The notes under the pieces: generated by a model
The model's database searches: none
Seen by the model: only the letters and a program-made list of their open reading frames with translations
What the model was told of the DNA's origin: nothing
Assembly: GCA_050117315.1 (NCBI GenBank)
Contig: JASFMY010000166.1
Coordinates: 1-11,870, forward strand
Reading direction: 5' to 3'
DNA from: JANQIV01 sp050117315
GTDB taxonomy: Bacteria > Bacteroidota > Ignavibacteria > Ignavibacteriales > Melioribacteraceae
Length of the DNA stretch: 11,870 bases
Program-made: the position numbers and the translations under genes
Shown: piece after piece, positions 1-6,554 of the stretch
Position numbering within the stretch: position 1 is the first letter of the stretch
Layout: every line of letters begins with the position of its first letter

Positions 1-2022
1 GTCTAGGTCCAGTGCGACTCTCGACAAAGAATTGGGATAAGTAAAGAACAATGCTTCAAACGAATTATCAATTGTTTTGTTTTCAAGCGATCCGCCGACA
101 ATCAAGAAGCCTATAATTTTATTATTAATCACGATAGGCTGTTTTCTTGTGTAATAAAAATCACTCGAATAAATATTCCGGTAATTACTGTTTAATGAAT
201 TTGGATAAAACACTTCTCCAATGTTTTCACCTGCCTCATTCTGAATTATTACAAACGACGATCTCGCAACTTTTGTGATCCCGCTGTTTATGAGTATCTT
301 AAATGCTTCCGAATTAAAGTTGAAATTACCTGCTTGAATTTTATCGACTAGCTTGGGATTACTAACCTCGCCCGAAATTACGGCATCCACATTGAACCTT
401 ACAATTCCTTCGTTTGACCTGTTCAAATCATTTGCAATTAATTTTAGCGATTCTCTTTCTATTTCTGAATTATAATGCTTCAAAAGATTAATCGATATGA
501 AGGAAGCAAAAAATAAAAAATAAACATAATTACCAATAGACCTTTTGGGGAAATAAATATGCCCGGCAAATAAAACGATAGATATGGTTATAAACACAAA
601 TCTGAGGAAGGGCGTCCCTTGCGGATAATTCTGCATCAAATCATATATATAAGCTGTCAACTGGAATATTATAAACAAGAAAATTACAATAGATTGATTG
701 CCTTCGCTAAATCTTTTGGGGATGCTTTTAAATATCAGCAATAACATAACCAGGCAGAATATCACAATTGCCACGCTTATCATTAATACGCTAATATGCA
801 TAAAAATTATGGGAATGCTAGGAATCAGTTGAGGGTTTTTGAAAAAAGCTATTGATGAATCATAAACTACACTTCGAACTGTTGCTCCCAATCCCCTCAG
901 CGTAACAAGATATAGAACCGTGCATACAATAAAAGTAAATACAAATTTTATCCAGCTTCTTGCTGAACCGGAATTGTTTTTAGAACTATACTTTAATGTA
1001 TAGTTGTAAATAGCAAGGCTTATAAACAATACCAGCAAGACAGATATAAAAAACTCAAGCGGCGATTTTACAATGCCGAATGCAAATGTGGAAGAAAAAT
1101 ATGAAGGGTTTATCAAATCGTTGCTGAGAAATTTGGCCGGTATGCCGAGGTAGAATAATATGAACCTCAATACAGCAAAATAAATTATTAACGATAATAG
1201 TCTAAAAATACTTCTGTTAATTTTTTTTGTAAAAGAAAAATATAATACGCTTGCCGATAGGATAAGCAGTATTGTCAAAATCAACTGCAGCGTAATTATA
1301 AAATCCGATAGGCTGAGCAGTTCGGAGTTAAGAGAAGGTTTTCTAAATGTTACTACTCCTATTTTTTCTCCATCTTCGCTTTCCAGATGGAATGAATGAT
1401 TGCGTCCGTCAAAAGATAAAGTTTCTTTATTTGAATAAGTAATTTGGAAAGGGATGTTAAATTTTTCAACTAAGCTCTCCGTAAAACTTATTTTTTCATA
1501 AAATTCATTAGACAGGTGATAATTTTTTTCCAACGGCAAAAGGAATATAAGATAATATTTCTCACCAACGCTTTTTTTTATTGTTAGATAGGTACGTAAA
1601 TCAGATTCAACAAAAGTGAGCGTGTTATTATTAATCAAAGTAAAATCAAAAGGATAAGAATTTTTATTCCATGCCAATAATTGATTTTCATTATTTATTA
1701 AAAGCAGATTTTCATTTTGCTTGTTGTGGTAGTTATCAAACAACCGGAATATTTTTAGAATATCAAATTCGTTTTTTATAATGGGCCTAACTACATTTTC
1801 AATTTCACCGCTTTTTTTTATTAAATATTTTTCTTTAGCGGCGAACTCGATTTTAACTTTATTTTCAATAGAGATAATTCTTTCGTTAAGAGTTTCGTTC
1901 CAGTTTTCCTCAAAGGATTCTAATAAAATCGGCGAAGAAATCCCGAGAATAATAATCAGTATAACTAACAAAAGCGAGAAGTATGAATAAAACTTTTTGG
2001 GGAGATTAAAAAAGTTAATCAT
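1..2022 (-). CDS. Large multi-pass membrane sensor protein, partial (probable N-terminal half of a sensor histidine kinase)
   Basis: The minus strand is open without a stop from an ATG at 2022 to the window edge, giving 674 residues with the C-terminus missing. Hydrophobic segments are visible at about residues 14-34, 240-262, 272-292, 322-342, 357-377, 400-428, 442-460, 474-492 and 495-514. Residues 35-235 form a soluble domain between the first and second segments. Residues 515-674 form a second soluble domain containing the stretch QPIVINNKIIGFLIVGG, which looks like the strand pair of a Cache-type sensor fold. With the N-terminus inside, nine segments place both soluble domains in the periplasm, so a tenth membrane segment plus HAMP and kinase domains would be expected beyond the edge. 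That last part is inference, because no kinase motif lies in the window. The start is 5 bp after the stop of the upstream gene at 2028, so the two are cotranscribed. No clear Shine-Dalgarno site precedes it, and translational coupling is plausible. Confidence 0.8.
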   Translation of the reverse strand, partial: MINFFNLPKKFYSYFSLLLVILIIILGISSPILLESFEENWNETLNERIISIENKVKIEFAAKEKYLIKKSGEIENVVRPIIKNEFDILKIFRLFDNYHNKQNENLLLINNENQLLAWNKNSYPFDFTLINNNTLTFVESDLRTYLTIKKSVGEKYYLIFLLPLEKNYHLSNEFYEKISFTESLVEKFNIPFQITYSNKETLSFDGRNHSFHLESEDGEKIGVVTFRKPSLNSELLSLSDFIITLQLILTILLILSASVLYFSFTKKINRSIFRLLSLIIYFAVLRFILFYLGIPAKFLSNDLINPSYFSSTFAFGIVKSPLEFFISVLLVLFISLAIYNYTLKYSSKNNSGSARSWIKFVFTFIVCTVLYLVTLRGLGATVRSVVYDSSIAFFKNPQLIPSIPIIFMHISVLMISVAIVIFCLVMLLLIFKSIPKRFSEGNQSIVIFLFIIFQLTAYIYDLMQNYPQGTPFLRFVFITISIVLFAGHIYFPKRSIGNYVYFLFFASFISINLLKHYNSEIERESLKLIANDLNRSNEGIVRFNVDAVISGEVSNPKLVDKIQAGNFNFNSEAFKILINSGITKVARSSFVIIQNEAGENIGEVFYPNSLNSNYRNIYSSDFYYTRKQPIVINNKIIGFLIVGGSLENKTIDNSFEALFFTYPNSLSRVALDLD

Positions 2023-2027
2023 TTTTG

Positions 2028-2480
2028 TTATTGAATAGAAATTTGAACAATGCGCCAGCTATTCTTTAAATAATCAAGCGAGATATAAACCTTTGCTTTT
2101 CCTTTTACAGAGTAATAGCTGTAATTCATTTCCCCTGTTGCATAAGGAAATTTAGTGTTTGTTACTAAATTTGTTAATCTAAAACTATACGGGTGGTATA
2201 CGTTAAAATAATCCTGCATAATATAGTATAGCTGGTTTGAACTGAATGTTCCGCTAATCGAATTTTTGAGGCTAATGTAAGTTTCATCACTAAAAAAAGT
2301 TGAAAACTTTTTAACTTCTCCTTCGTTAATACCTTCTTCGAATAATTCCAATACTTGTCGTGCTTTATTATCCATATCATTATCATTTACTTTGGTATCA
2401 GTCAGATTATTAACCTGTCCGAAAGTATTGATAATAAGTAAAGCAAAAATTAAGGGAAATTTTTTCATCCAAGTTCTCAT
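2028..2480 (-). CDS. Small secreted protein, DUF4783-like (NTF2-type fold)
   Basis: This is a 150-residue protein with a signal peptide (KKFPLIFALLIINTFGQ, cleavage near residue 22). The mature part is about 125 residues. It begins with a helix containing LELFEEGINEGEVKKFSTFF, followed by a tyrosine-rich middle and a C-terminal strand pattern ending in AKVYISLDYLKNSWRIVQISI. This order (helix, short-lived 'YATGEM' strand, paired hydrophobic strands with the W-R-I end) matches small Bacteroidota exported proteins of the DUF4783/NTF2-like type. The family match is from memory of its pattern and is not proven, and no catalytic residues are evident. Two starts are possible: ATG 2480, or ATG 2468, which gives the more usual MKK signal-peptide start; neither has a strong ribosome-binding site. 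It lies 5 bp upstream of the large membrane sensor and probably acts in the periplasm, perhaps with that sensor. Confidence 0.75.
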   Translation of the reverse strand: MRTWMKKFPLIFALLIINTFGQVNNLTDTKVNDNDMDNKARQVLELFEEGINEGEVKKFSTFFSDETYISLKNSISGTFSSNQLYYIMQDYFNVYHPYSFRLTNLVTNTKFPYATGEMNYSYYSVKGKAKVYISLDYLKNSWRIVQISIQ

Positions 2481-2510
2481 ATTGACTTACGAAAATAATC
2501 AAATAAGAGA

Positions 2511-2544
2511 AAAAAAGCATACCTGAAAAACCAGGTATGCTTTT
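2511..2544 (-). terminator. Rho-independent terminator of the lipoprotein gene
   Basis: A 13-bp perfect stem joins positions 2513-2525 and 2532-2544, with a 6-nt loop. Read on the minus strand, the stem is followed by a run of seven T. It starts 20 bp after the lipoprotein stop. It is A-tract/T-tract flanked on both sides, so it could also work for the plus strand. Any promoter for the 2480 gene must overlap it or lie in the 30 bp after it. Confidence 0.85.
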
Positions 2545-2564
2545 AGAAAGGCATGTAAGGGGAA

Positions 2565-3407
2565 TTATTTATTTTTGATTATTTCTTGCGGCAATTCGTC
2601 TCTTTTTAAATTCCTGTTAACTTTTAATTGTCTTTCACCTTCAACCAACTGATAAGCCCAATCAAAAATTATTCTTTCTGAGGTCATCGCACTAATTCTT
2701 ACTTTTGCATAATGGGAGTCCCATGTATAAATCACATATGTATGTCCAACTTCTACTTCGACATATTTTACGTTTTCGCCGTCAACAAGTGAAACCCAGC
2801 CTGTTAAAGGAGCATAAGTTATATCATAAATGCTGTTTGTTGCACCCATATCTTGGATATCGGTATCATCCCAGACGTTTAGATAAAAAGTGCCTTCATA
2901 ATTTTCGAAGAAGAAATCCGCAGAAAAGCCGTCAATTTTTTCATCAAATGGACCCACCTGGTATTCGCTAAAATCGTAGCCTGAAGACGACGGAAATTTA
3001 ATATAATCAAATATTGATTGGTTTAGACCTTCCGGCCTTGGCACACCATAGACTTCATCGTAACTTAATTCACTTTCATTTCCGTTAAAATCATATGCTG
3101 CGACTGCATAATAATACTTTACACCGTTTTCCACATCGTAGTCTACAAAGCTGTTAATATCATAATCTACGCTGCCAATTAACGTATATTCTCCCCAGTA
3201 TGTATAGCTATAATATATATTGTAACCGGCAACATCAGATTCATTGTTGTGATCCCAAATTATCTCCACTACTTCGTCTGCAACATAGGTCTCTACATTT
3301 GCCGGTGGTGCAGGCGGCGTAGTATCAATATAGTGCTCGTCGTCATCACAACCGTAAAAACCAATTGCTGTAAACAAAACTAACGTTAAGATTTTTTTCT
3401 TTAGCAT
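2565..3407 (-). CDS. Fibronectin type III domain lipoprotein
   Basis: This is a 280-residue exported lipoprotein with a signal peptide MLKKKILTLVLFTAIGFYGC whose lipid-modified cysteine is residue 20. The mature N-terminus is Cys-Asp-Asp-Asp-Glu; in Bacteroidota, acidic residues just after the cysteine are associated with export to the cell surface. Residues about 31-123 form a fibronectin III domain (PPAPPANV start, IIWDHN, GYNIYYS, YYYAVAAYDFNGNES). Residues about 145-260 form a second, all-beta domain containing GHTYVIYTWDSHYAKVRIS and FDWAYQ, a pattern I associate with uncharacterised lipoproteins of this bacterial group. A TTG at 3413 would extend it by two residues. I prefer ATG 3407, because AGGAG at 3414-3418 lies six bases before it and directly abuts the TTG. 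The function is unknown; a binding or adhesion role is inferred from the FN3 domain only. It is a single-gene unit between two terminators. Confidence 0.85.
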   Translation of the reverse strand: MLKKKILTLVLFTAIGFYGCDDDEHYIDTTPPAPPANVETYVADEVVEIIWDHNNESDVAGYNIYYSYTYWGEYTLIGSVDYDINSFVDYDVENGVKYYYAVAAYDFNGNESELSYDEVYGVPRPEGLNQSIFDYIKFPSSSGYDFSEYQVGPFDEKIDGFSADFFFENYEGTFYLNVWDDTDIQDMGATNSIYDITYAPLTGWVSLVDGENVKYVEVEVGHTYVIYTWDSHYAKVRISAMTSERIIFDWAYQLVEGERQLKVNRNLKRDELPQEIIKNK

Positions 3408-3413
3408 TTTCAA

Positions 3414-3418
3414 CTCCT
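3414..3418 (-). promoter_or_regulatory. Ribosome-binding site of the FN3 lipoprotein gene
   Basis: AGGAG on the minus strand sits 6 nt upstream of ATG 3407. This fixes the start at 3407 and not at the TTG at 3413. Confidence 0.8.
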
Positions 3419-3480
3419 ATTAAAATTTATATTATCTTAAACAAACGGAATGCCAGAATATTTCCGATAACTTCCCTTTA

Positions 3481-3514
3481 AAAAAACAAAAAAAGGGACT
3501 TTTATAGAGTCCCT
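3481..3514 (-). terminator. Rho-independent terminator of the pyrRBC operon
   Basis: A 7-bp stem pairs positions 3494-3500 with 3508-3514 (AGGGACT/AGTCCCT) around a 7-nt loop. On the minus strand it is followed by seven T, a G and six more T. It lies about 43 bp after the pyrC stop. There is no T-run on the plus-strand side, so it serves the pyr operon. Confidence 0.85.
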
Positions 3515-3521
3515 CTGAAAA

Positions 3522-3543
3522 ATTGTATAATTAAATATACAAT
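3522..3543. repeat. Short AT-rich inverted repeat after pyrC
   Basis: ATTGTATA at 3522-3529 is perfectly repeated in inverse at 3536-3543 around a 6-nt spacer. It falls between the pyrC stop and the terminator, so it would form a small hairpin in the 3' end of the pyr mRNA. It contains only one G:C pair and may be incidental. Confidence 0.4.
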
Positions 3544-3556
3544 AGTGAATTTATAT

Positions 3557-4846
3557 TTATATATCTATAAATTCATTCTCGTAATACATTTTCGAATTAT
3601 TTATTACTGCGGTAGGTTTTCCTGTGAGAAGCCTCTTATCAAACGGAGAATTTTTTGATTTGCTTTTTTGCAATTTTAGATCAACTGTCCAAATCTCATC
3701 AGCATCAAAAATTGTCAGCTCTGCTTTTTCTCCTTCTTTTATTTCCGGCACAGGAATGTTAAGTATCTGCCTCGGTTTAATCGAAAGCTTTTCAACAATC
3801 TGTTCAATCGTTAATACTTTTTTATGATAAAGTTCTGTAAGCGCAATACCAAGCTCTGTTTCCAATCCTAAAATTCCGTTCGGGGCAAAAATAAATTCGT
3901 AATCTTTTTCTTCGGAAGAATGCGGAGCATGATCACTGGCTATGCAGTCAATTGTTCCGTCTTTTAAACCTTCCACTATAGCTTTAACATCTTCCCGTGT
4001 CCTCAACGGAGGATTCATTTTATAGTTAGTGTCGTATGTTTTTAAAGATTCATCGGACAGTGTGAAATGATGCGGAGTAACTTCTGCCGTTACTTTGATT
4101 CCCTTCTTCTTTGCATGCCTAACCATTTCAACAGCATTTTTTGAACTGATGTGAGCTATGTGTACTCTTGCACCAACATACTCAGCCATAAGAATATCGC
4201 GCATAACTACCAAATCTTCCGAGACACTCGGCAACGGGGGCAGACCAAGTAATGTAGACACAGCACTTTCATTCATTGCGCCGTCTGCCAACGATTCGTC
4301 TTCACAGTGTTCAATAATCGGTGTGTCATACATTTTGGTATATTCCATCGCACTTTTTAGAATTGCAGCGGTTTTAACAGCTACACCGTCATCGGAAAAT
4401 CCTACTGCGCCTGCATCATACATTTCCGCAATGGGAGCCAGATGTTCTCCTTTTCTCTCAACAGTTACGGCGCCTATCGGGAAAACATTAACCAGATGGT
4501 TTGCTGCCTGGTCTTTTACATATCTTACTACTTCGGATGAATCTGCATTAGGGTCAGTGTTCGGCATACAGGCTAAGCCGGTAAAGCCGCCGTTTGCAGC
4601 AGCGTTGCAGCCTGTTTCAACCGTTTCTTCATCCTCTCTGCCGGGTTCTCTTAAATGCACATGCATATCAAATAACCCGGGGACACAATAATTGTTTTCC
4701 AATTCGAAAATTTTCGAATCTTTTAAATCGTCTTCGGTTAAGTCGCCAATTTTTTTGATAATTCCGTCTTCAATCAGGAGATCACCTTTTGTGTTTAACT
4801 CCTGCAACGGGTTAAGAAGTTTTAATCCTTTTATAACAATTTTCAT
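3557..4846 (-). CDS. pyrC: Dihydroorotase (class I)
   Basis: This zinc amidohydrolase reversibly cyclises carbamoyl-aspartate to dihydroorotate, the third step of de novo pyrimidine synthesis, in the cytoplasm. The 429-residue length is normal for class I enzymes. All expected active-site elements are present: DMHVHLREPG at residues 60-69 with metal ligands His62 and His64 and substrate Arg66; GFSDDG with Asp152/Asp153; IEHCED with His180; HIAHISSK with His232; KMNPPLR with the substrate Asn278; and ASDHAPHS with catalytic Asp305. ATG 4846 is preceded by an AGGTG ribosome-binding site inside the 15-bp gap after pyrB. It is the last gene of pyrR-pyrB-pyrC. Bacterial class I dihydroorotases often associate with the aspartate carbamoyltransferase, which the adjacent gene encodes here. 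I see nothing defective. Confidence 0.97.
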   Translation of the reverse strand: MKIVIKGLKLLNPLQELNTKGDLLIEDGIIKKIGDLTEDDLKDSKIFELENNYCVPGLFDMHVHLREPGREDEETVETGCNAAANGGFTGLACMPNTDPNADSSEVVRYVKDQAANHLVNVFPIGAVTVERKGEHLAPIAEMYDAGAVGFSDDGVAVKTAAILKSAMEYTKMYDTPIIEHCEDESLADGAMNESAVSTLLGLPPLPSVSEDLVVMRDILMAEYVGARVHIAHISSKNAVEMVRHAKKKGIKVTAEVTPHHFTLSDESLKTYDTNYKMNPPLRTREDVKAIVEGLKDGTIDCIASDHAPHSSEEKDYEFIFAPNGILGLETELGIALTELYHKKVLTIEQIVEKLSIKPRQILNIPVPEIKEGEKAELTIFDADEIWTVDLKLQKSKSKNSPFDKRLLTGKPTAVINNSKMYYENEFIDI

Positions 4847-4861
4847 TTATCACCTATAATT

Positions 4862-5782
4862 TTAATTCATTGTTCCAAGCAAATAAAGAACAGCCATTCT
4901 GACTGCCACTCCGTTAGTAACCTGATCTAAAATGACCTGGTAAGGTCCGTCCGCTACCTCGGAAGATAATTCCACTCCCCTGTTAATAGGGCCTGGATGA
5001 AGTATTAAAATGTCTTTATTATACTTCGCTAATCTTTCTTCGGTAATTCCGAAATAGTTATGATATTCTCTTAATGAAGGAATATTAGAACCCGCTTTTC
5101 GTTCAAGCTGAATTCTTAAAACATTTAACACATCATTTTCGGCAATAGCCCTATTTATATCATGATGCACTTTGACTCCGAGAGACTCTATACATTTGGG
5201 AATCATTGTAGCCGGCCCGCAAACAGAAACTTCCGCACCCATAGTGATTAACCCCGCTATGTTTGAAAGTGCAACACGGCTATGCGCTATATCACCTGTT
5301 ATGCAAATTTTCAGCCCTTCTATCTTTCCCAATTTTTCTTTTATAGAATACAAATCAAGAAGGGCCTGCGTAGGGTGTTCATGTCTACCGTCGCCTGCGT
5401 TAATTATGCTTGCGTTTGAAATTTTAGTTAAGAACTGGGGAACACCTGCCGATTGATGCCTTACTACAATCATATCAATTTTCATTGCTTCGATGTTTCT
5501 AACGGTATCCTTAAATGTTTCTCCTTTTTTCGTACTGCTTGCCGAAGTGGTAAAATTAACCGTGTCCGCAGATAGTCTTTTTTGTGCTAACTCAAATGAA
5601 ATTCTTGTTCTTGTTGAATTTTCAAAAAATAAATTCACAATTGTTTTTCCTTTCAGGGTCGGGACTTTTTTGATAGGCCTTTCGAGAATTTCTCTGAAAG
5701 TAACAGCAGTATCAAGAATAAGCTGAATATCTTCTTTGGGAACCCCGAACAAACCTAATAAATGTTTGTTAGATAAAGGCAT
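4862..5782 (-). CDS. pyrB: Aspartate carbamoyltransferase catalytic chain
   Basis: This enzyme condenses carbamoyl phosphate with L-aspartate to give carbamoyl-aspartate, the committed step of pyrimidine synthesis. The 306-residue length is typical of the catalytic chain. Carbamoyl-phosphate-binding elements are STRTR at residues 56-60, the SSTKKGET loop at 82-89 whose serine and lysine reach into the neighbouring subunit's site, and HEHPTQ at 134-139. The aspartate-binding side has HSRV at 167-170, R-x-Q-x-x-R at 223-228 and LHPGPINRGVE at 261-271. No pyrI regulatory-chain gene is present, so it belongs to the unregulated trimer type or the type that complexes with dihydroorotase. ATG 5782 is 3 bp from the pyrR stop, with GAGAG a little upstream, indicating tight cotranscription and probable translational coupling. 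Confidence 0.97.
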   Translation of the reverse strand: MPLSNKHLLGLFGVPKEDIQLILDTAVTFREILERPIKKVPTLKGKTIVNLFFENSTRTRISFELAQKRLSADTVNFTTSASSTKKGETFKDTVRNIEAMKIDMIVVRHQSAGVPQFLTKISNASIINAGDGRHEHPTQALLDLYSIKEKLGKIEGLKICITGDIAHSRVALSNIAGLITMGAEVSVCGPATMIPKCIESLGVKVHHDINRAIAENDVLNVLRIQLERKAGSNIPSLREYHNYFGITEERLAKYNKDILILHPGPINRGVELSSEVADGPYQVILDQVTNGVAVRMAVLYLLGTMN

Positions 5783-5785
5783 AAC

Positions 5786-6343
5786 TTAGCTCTCATTATT
5801 TTCTTTTTTTATTTCGACTAAATAGACAGCATCTTCACCATCTACTTCTTTCATTTTTACTTTCACTTCTTCATTTATTGATGTAGGAATATTTTTTCCT
5901 ATGAAGTCGGCTTTTACAGGCAGTTCGCGATGGCCCCGGTCAACTAATGCACAAAACCTAACTGTGCTTGGGCGACCGATATCCATTACCGCATCCAATG
6001 CAGCTCTAATTGTTCTGCCGGTGTAAAGAACGTCATCGATAAGAACAACGTTTTTCTCAGTTATATCAAAAGTTATATTTGTTGTTGAAACCTCGGGCTG
6101 TTTTAGCCTCGTTCTGAAATCGTCGCGGTATAATGTTATGTCTAGAACACCGAGAGGAATTTCTTTGTTTTCTATTTCCATAATTTTTTTGTGAATCCGT
6201 TGTGCAAGAAATTCTCCGCGTGTTCTCATTCCCAGAATAACCAGGTTTTTAGAACCTTTATTTTTTTCAAGAATTTCATGGGAGAGTCTTGTTATTGTTC
6301 TTCCCATTCCTTCTTCGTCAATTATTGTTGCTTTTATATCCAT
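5786..6343 (-). CDS. pyrR: Bifunctional pyr operon regulator / uracil phosphoribosyltransferase
   Basis: PyrR binds pyr mRNA when UMP is plentiful and lowers pyr expression; most members also convert uracil and PRPP to UMP. The protein is 185 residues from ATG 6343. Its PRPP-binding loop is VVLIDDVLYTGRTIRAALDA, where the two aspartates and TGRT form the phosphoribosyltransferase signature. The surrounding blocks LDITLYRDD, DIGRP, ALVDRGHRELP and DFIGKNIPTS match classical PyrR closely along the full length. A TTG at 6349 would add two residues and has a closer Shine-Dalgarno spacing. I chose ATG 6343 because it aligns with the usual PyrR N-terminus. It is the first gene of the operon and is preceded by a folded leader that can pair its ribosome-binding site, which fits autoregulation. 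Confidence 0.95.
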   Translation of the reverse strand: MDIKATIIDEEGMGRTITRLSHEILEKNKGSKNLVILGMRTRGEFLAQRIHKKIMEIENKEIPLGVLDITLYRDDFRTRLKQPEVSTTNITFDITEKNVVLIDDVLYTGRTIRAALDAVMDIGRPSTVRFCALVDRGHRELPVKADFIGKNIPTSINEEVKVKMKEVDGEDAVYLVEIKKENNES

Positions 6344-6354
6344 ATACAAAAAAT

Positions 6355-6430
6355 CCTCTTTGACTTTCGTCGCAGAGGTCCTCTTTATTTTTGAAATTTG
6401 TTTTCAATCCTTATTTATCTCCCGGATAAA
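6355..6430 (-). promoter_or_regulatory. Structured 5' leader of pyrRBC with ribosome-binding-site hairpin
   Basis: Three hairpins are visible in order on the minus strand. The first is TTTATC/GATAAA (6430-6425 with 6419-6414) around the loop CGGGA. The second is TTGAAA/TTTCAA (6407-6402 with 6396-6391). The third pairs CCTCT (6378-6374) with AGAGG (6359-6355) and has an inner GAC/GTC stem capped by a GAAA tetraloop. The AGAGG of the third hairpin is the pyrR Shine-Dalgarno sequence and is followed by six T. The same AGAGGA also occurs at 6384-6379. The first loop region, ATCCGGGAGA, resembles the known PyrR RNA-binding motif (ARUCCNGNGAGGYU) but is one base short and diverges at the edges. 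The pairings are seen; binding by PyrR is inferred. Confidence 0.5.
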
Positions 6431-6453
6431 ATTAAAGGAATATTATGACATCA

Positions 6454-6482
6454 AATGTAATCGTAAAAAAAAACAAAGACAA
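6454..6482 (-). promoter_or_regulatory. Candidate promoter of pyrRBC
   Basis: TTGTCT (6482-6477) and TACATT (6459-6454) are 17 bp apart on the minus strand, each 4/6 to the sigma70 consensus. The -10 overlaps TACATTTG, which fits the Bacteroidota TAnnTTTG element, although its partner TTTG is too close. Transcription from here would give a leader of about 100 nt carrying the hairpins. Confidence 0.35.
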
Positions 6483-6504
6483 GAAAATAAAGTTTTTTTA
6501 AAAC

Positions 6505-6534
6505 AAAAAAGGGTCGTTTTAACGACCCTTTTTT
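6505..6534 (-). terminator. Rho-independent terminator of the OmpA-family gene
   Basis: A perfect inverted repeat, six A, GGGTCGTT, then its complement and six T, spans 6505-6534. It lies 20 bp after the stop at 6555. On the minus strand the stem is followed by TTTTTT then GTTTT. The sequence is symmetrical, so it can also act on plus-strand transcripts. Confidence 0.9.
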
Positions 6535-6554
6535 ACATAATTAATATTATAAAT

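Noticed and set aside
1781..1990. A 69-codon plus-strand frame with hydrophobic residues
   Set aside because: It is antisense to the continuous 674-residue membrane-protein frame and is explained by the complement of its AT-rich codons.
4158..4691. A 177-codon plus-strand reading frame antisense to pyrC, and similar frames opposite pyrB and the TonB receptor
   Set aside because: They lie fully inside intact, conserved genes on the other strand, lack ribosome-binding sites and have no recognisable domain.
6374..6384. AGAGG-A-CCTCT palindrome in the pyrR leader as a hairpin
   Set aside because: A one-base loop cannot form in RNA; it matters only as a duplicate of the ribosome-binding-site sequence or as a DNA palindrome.
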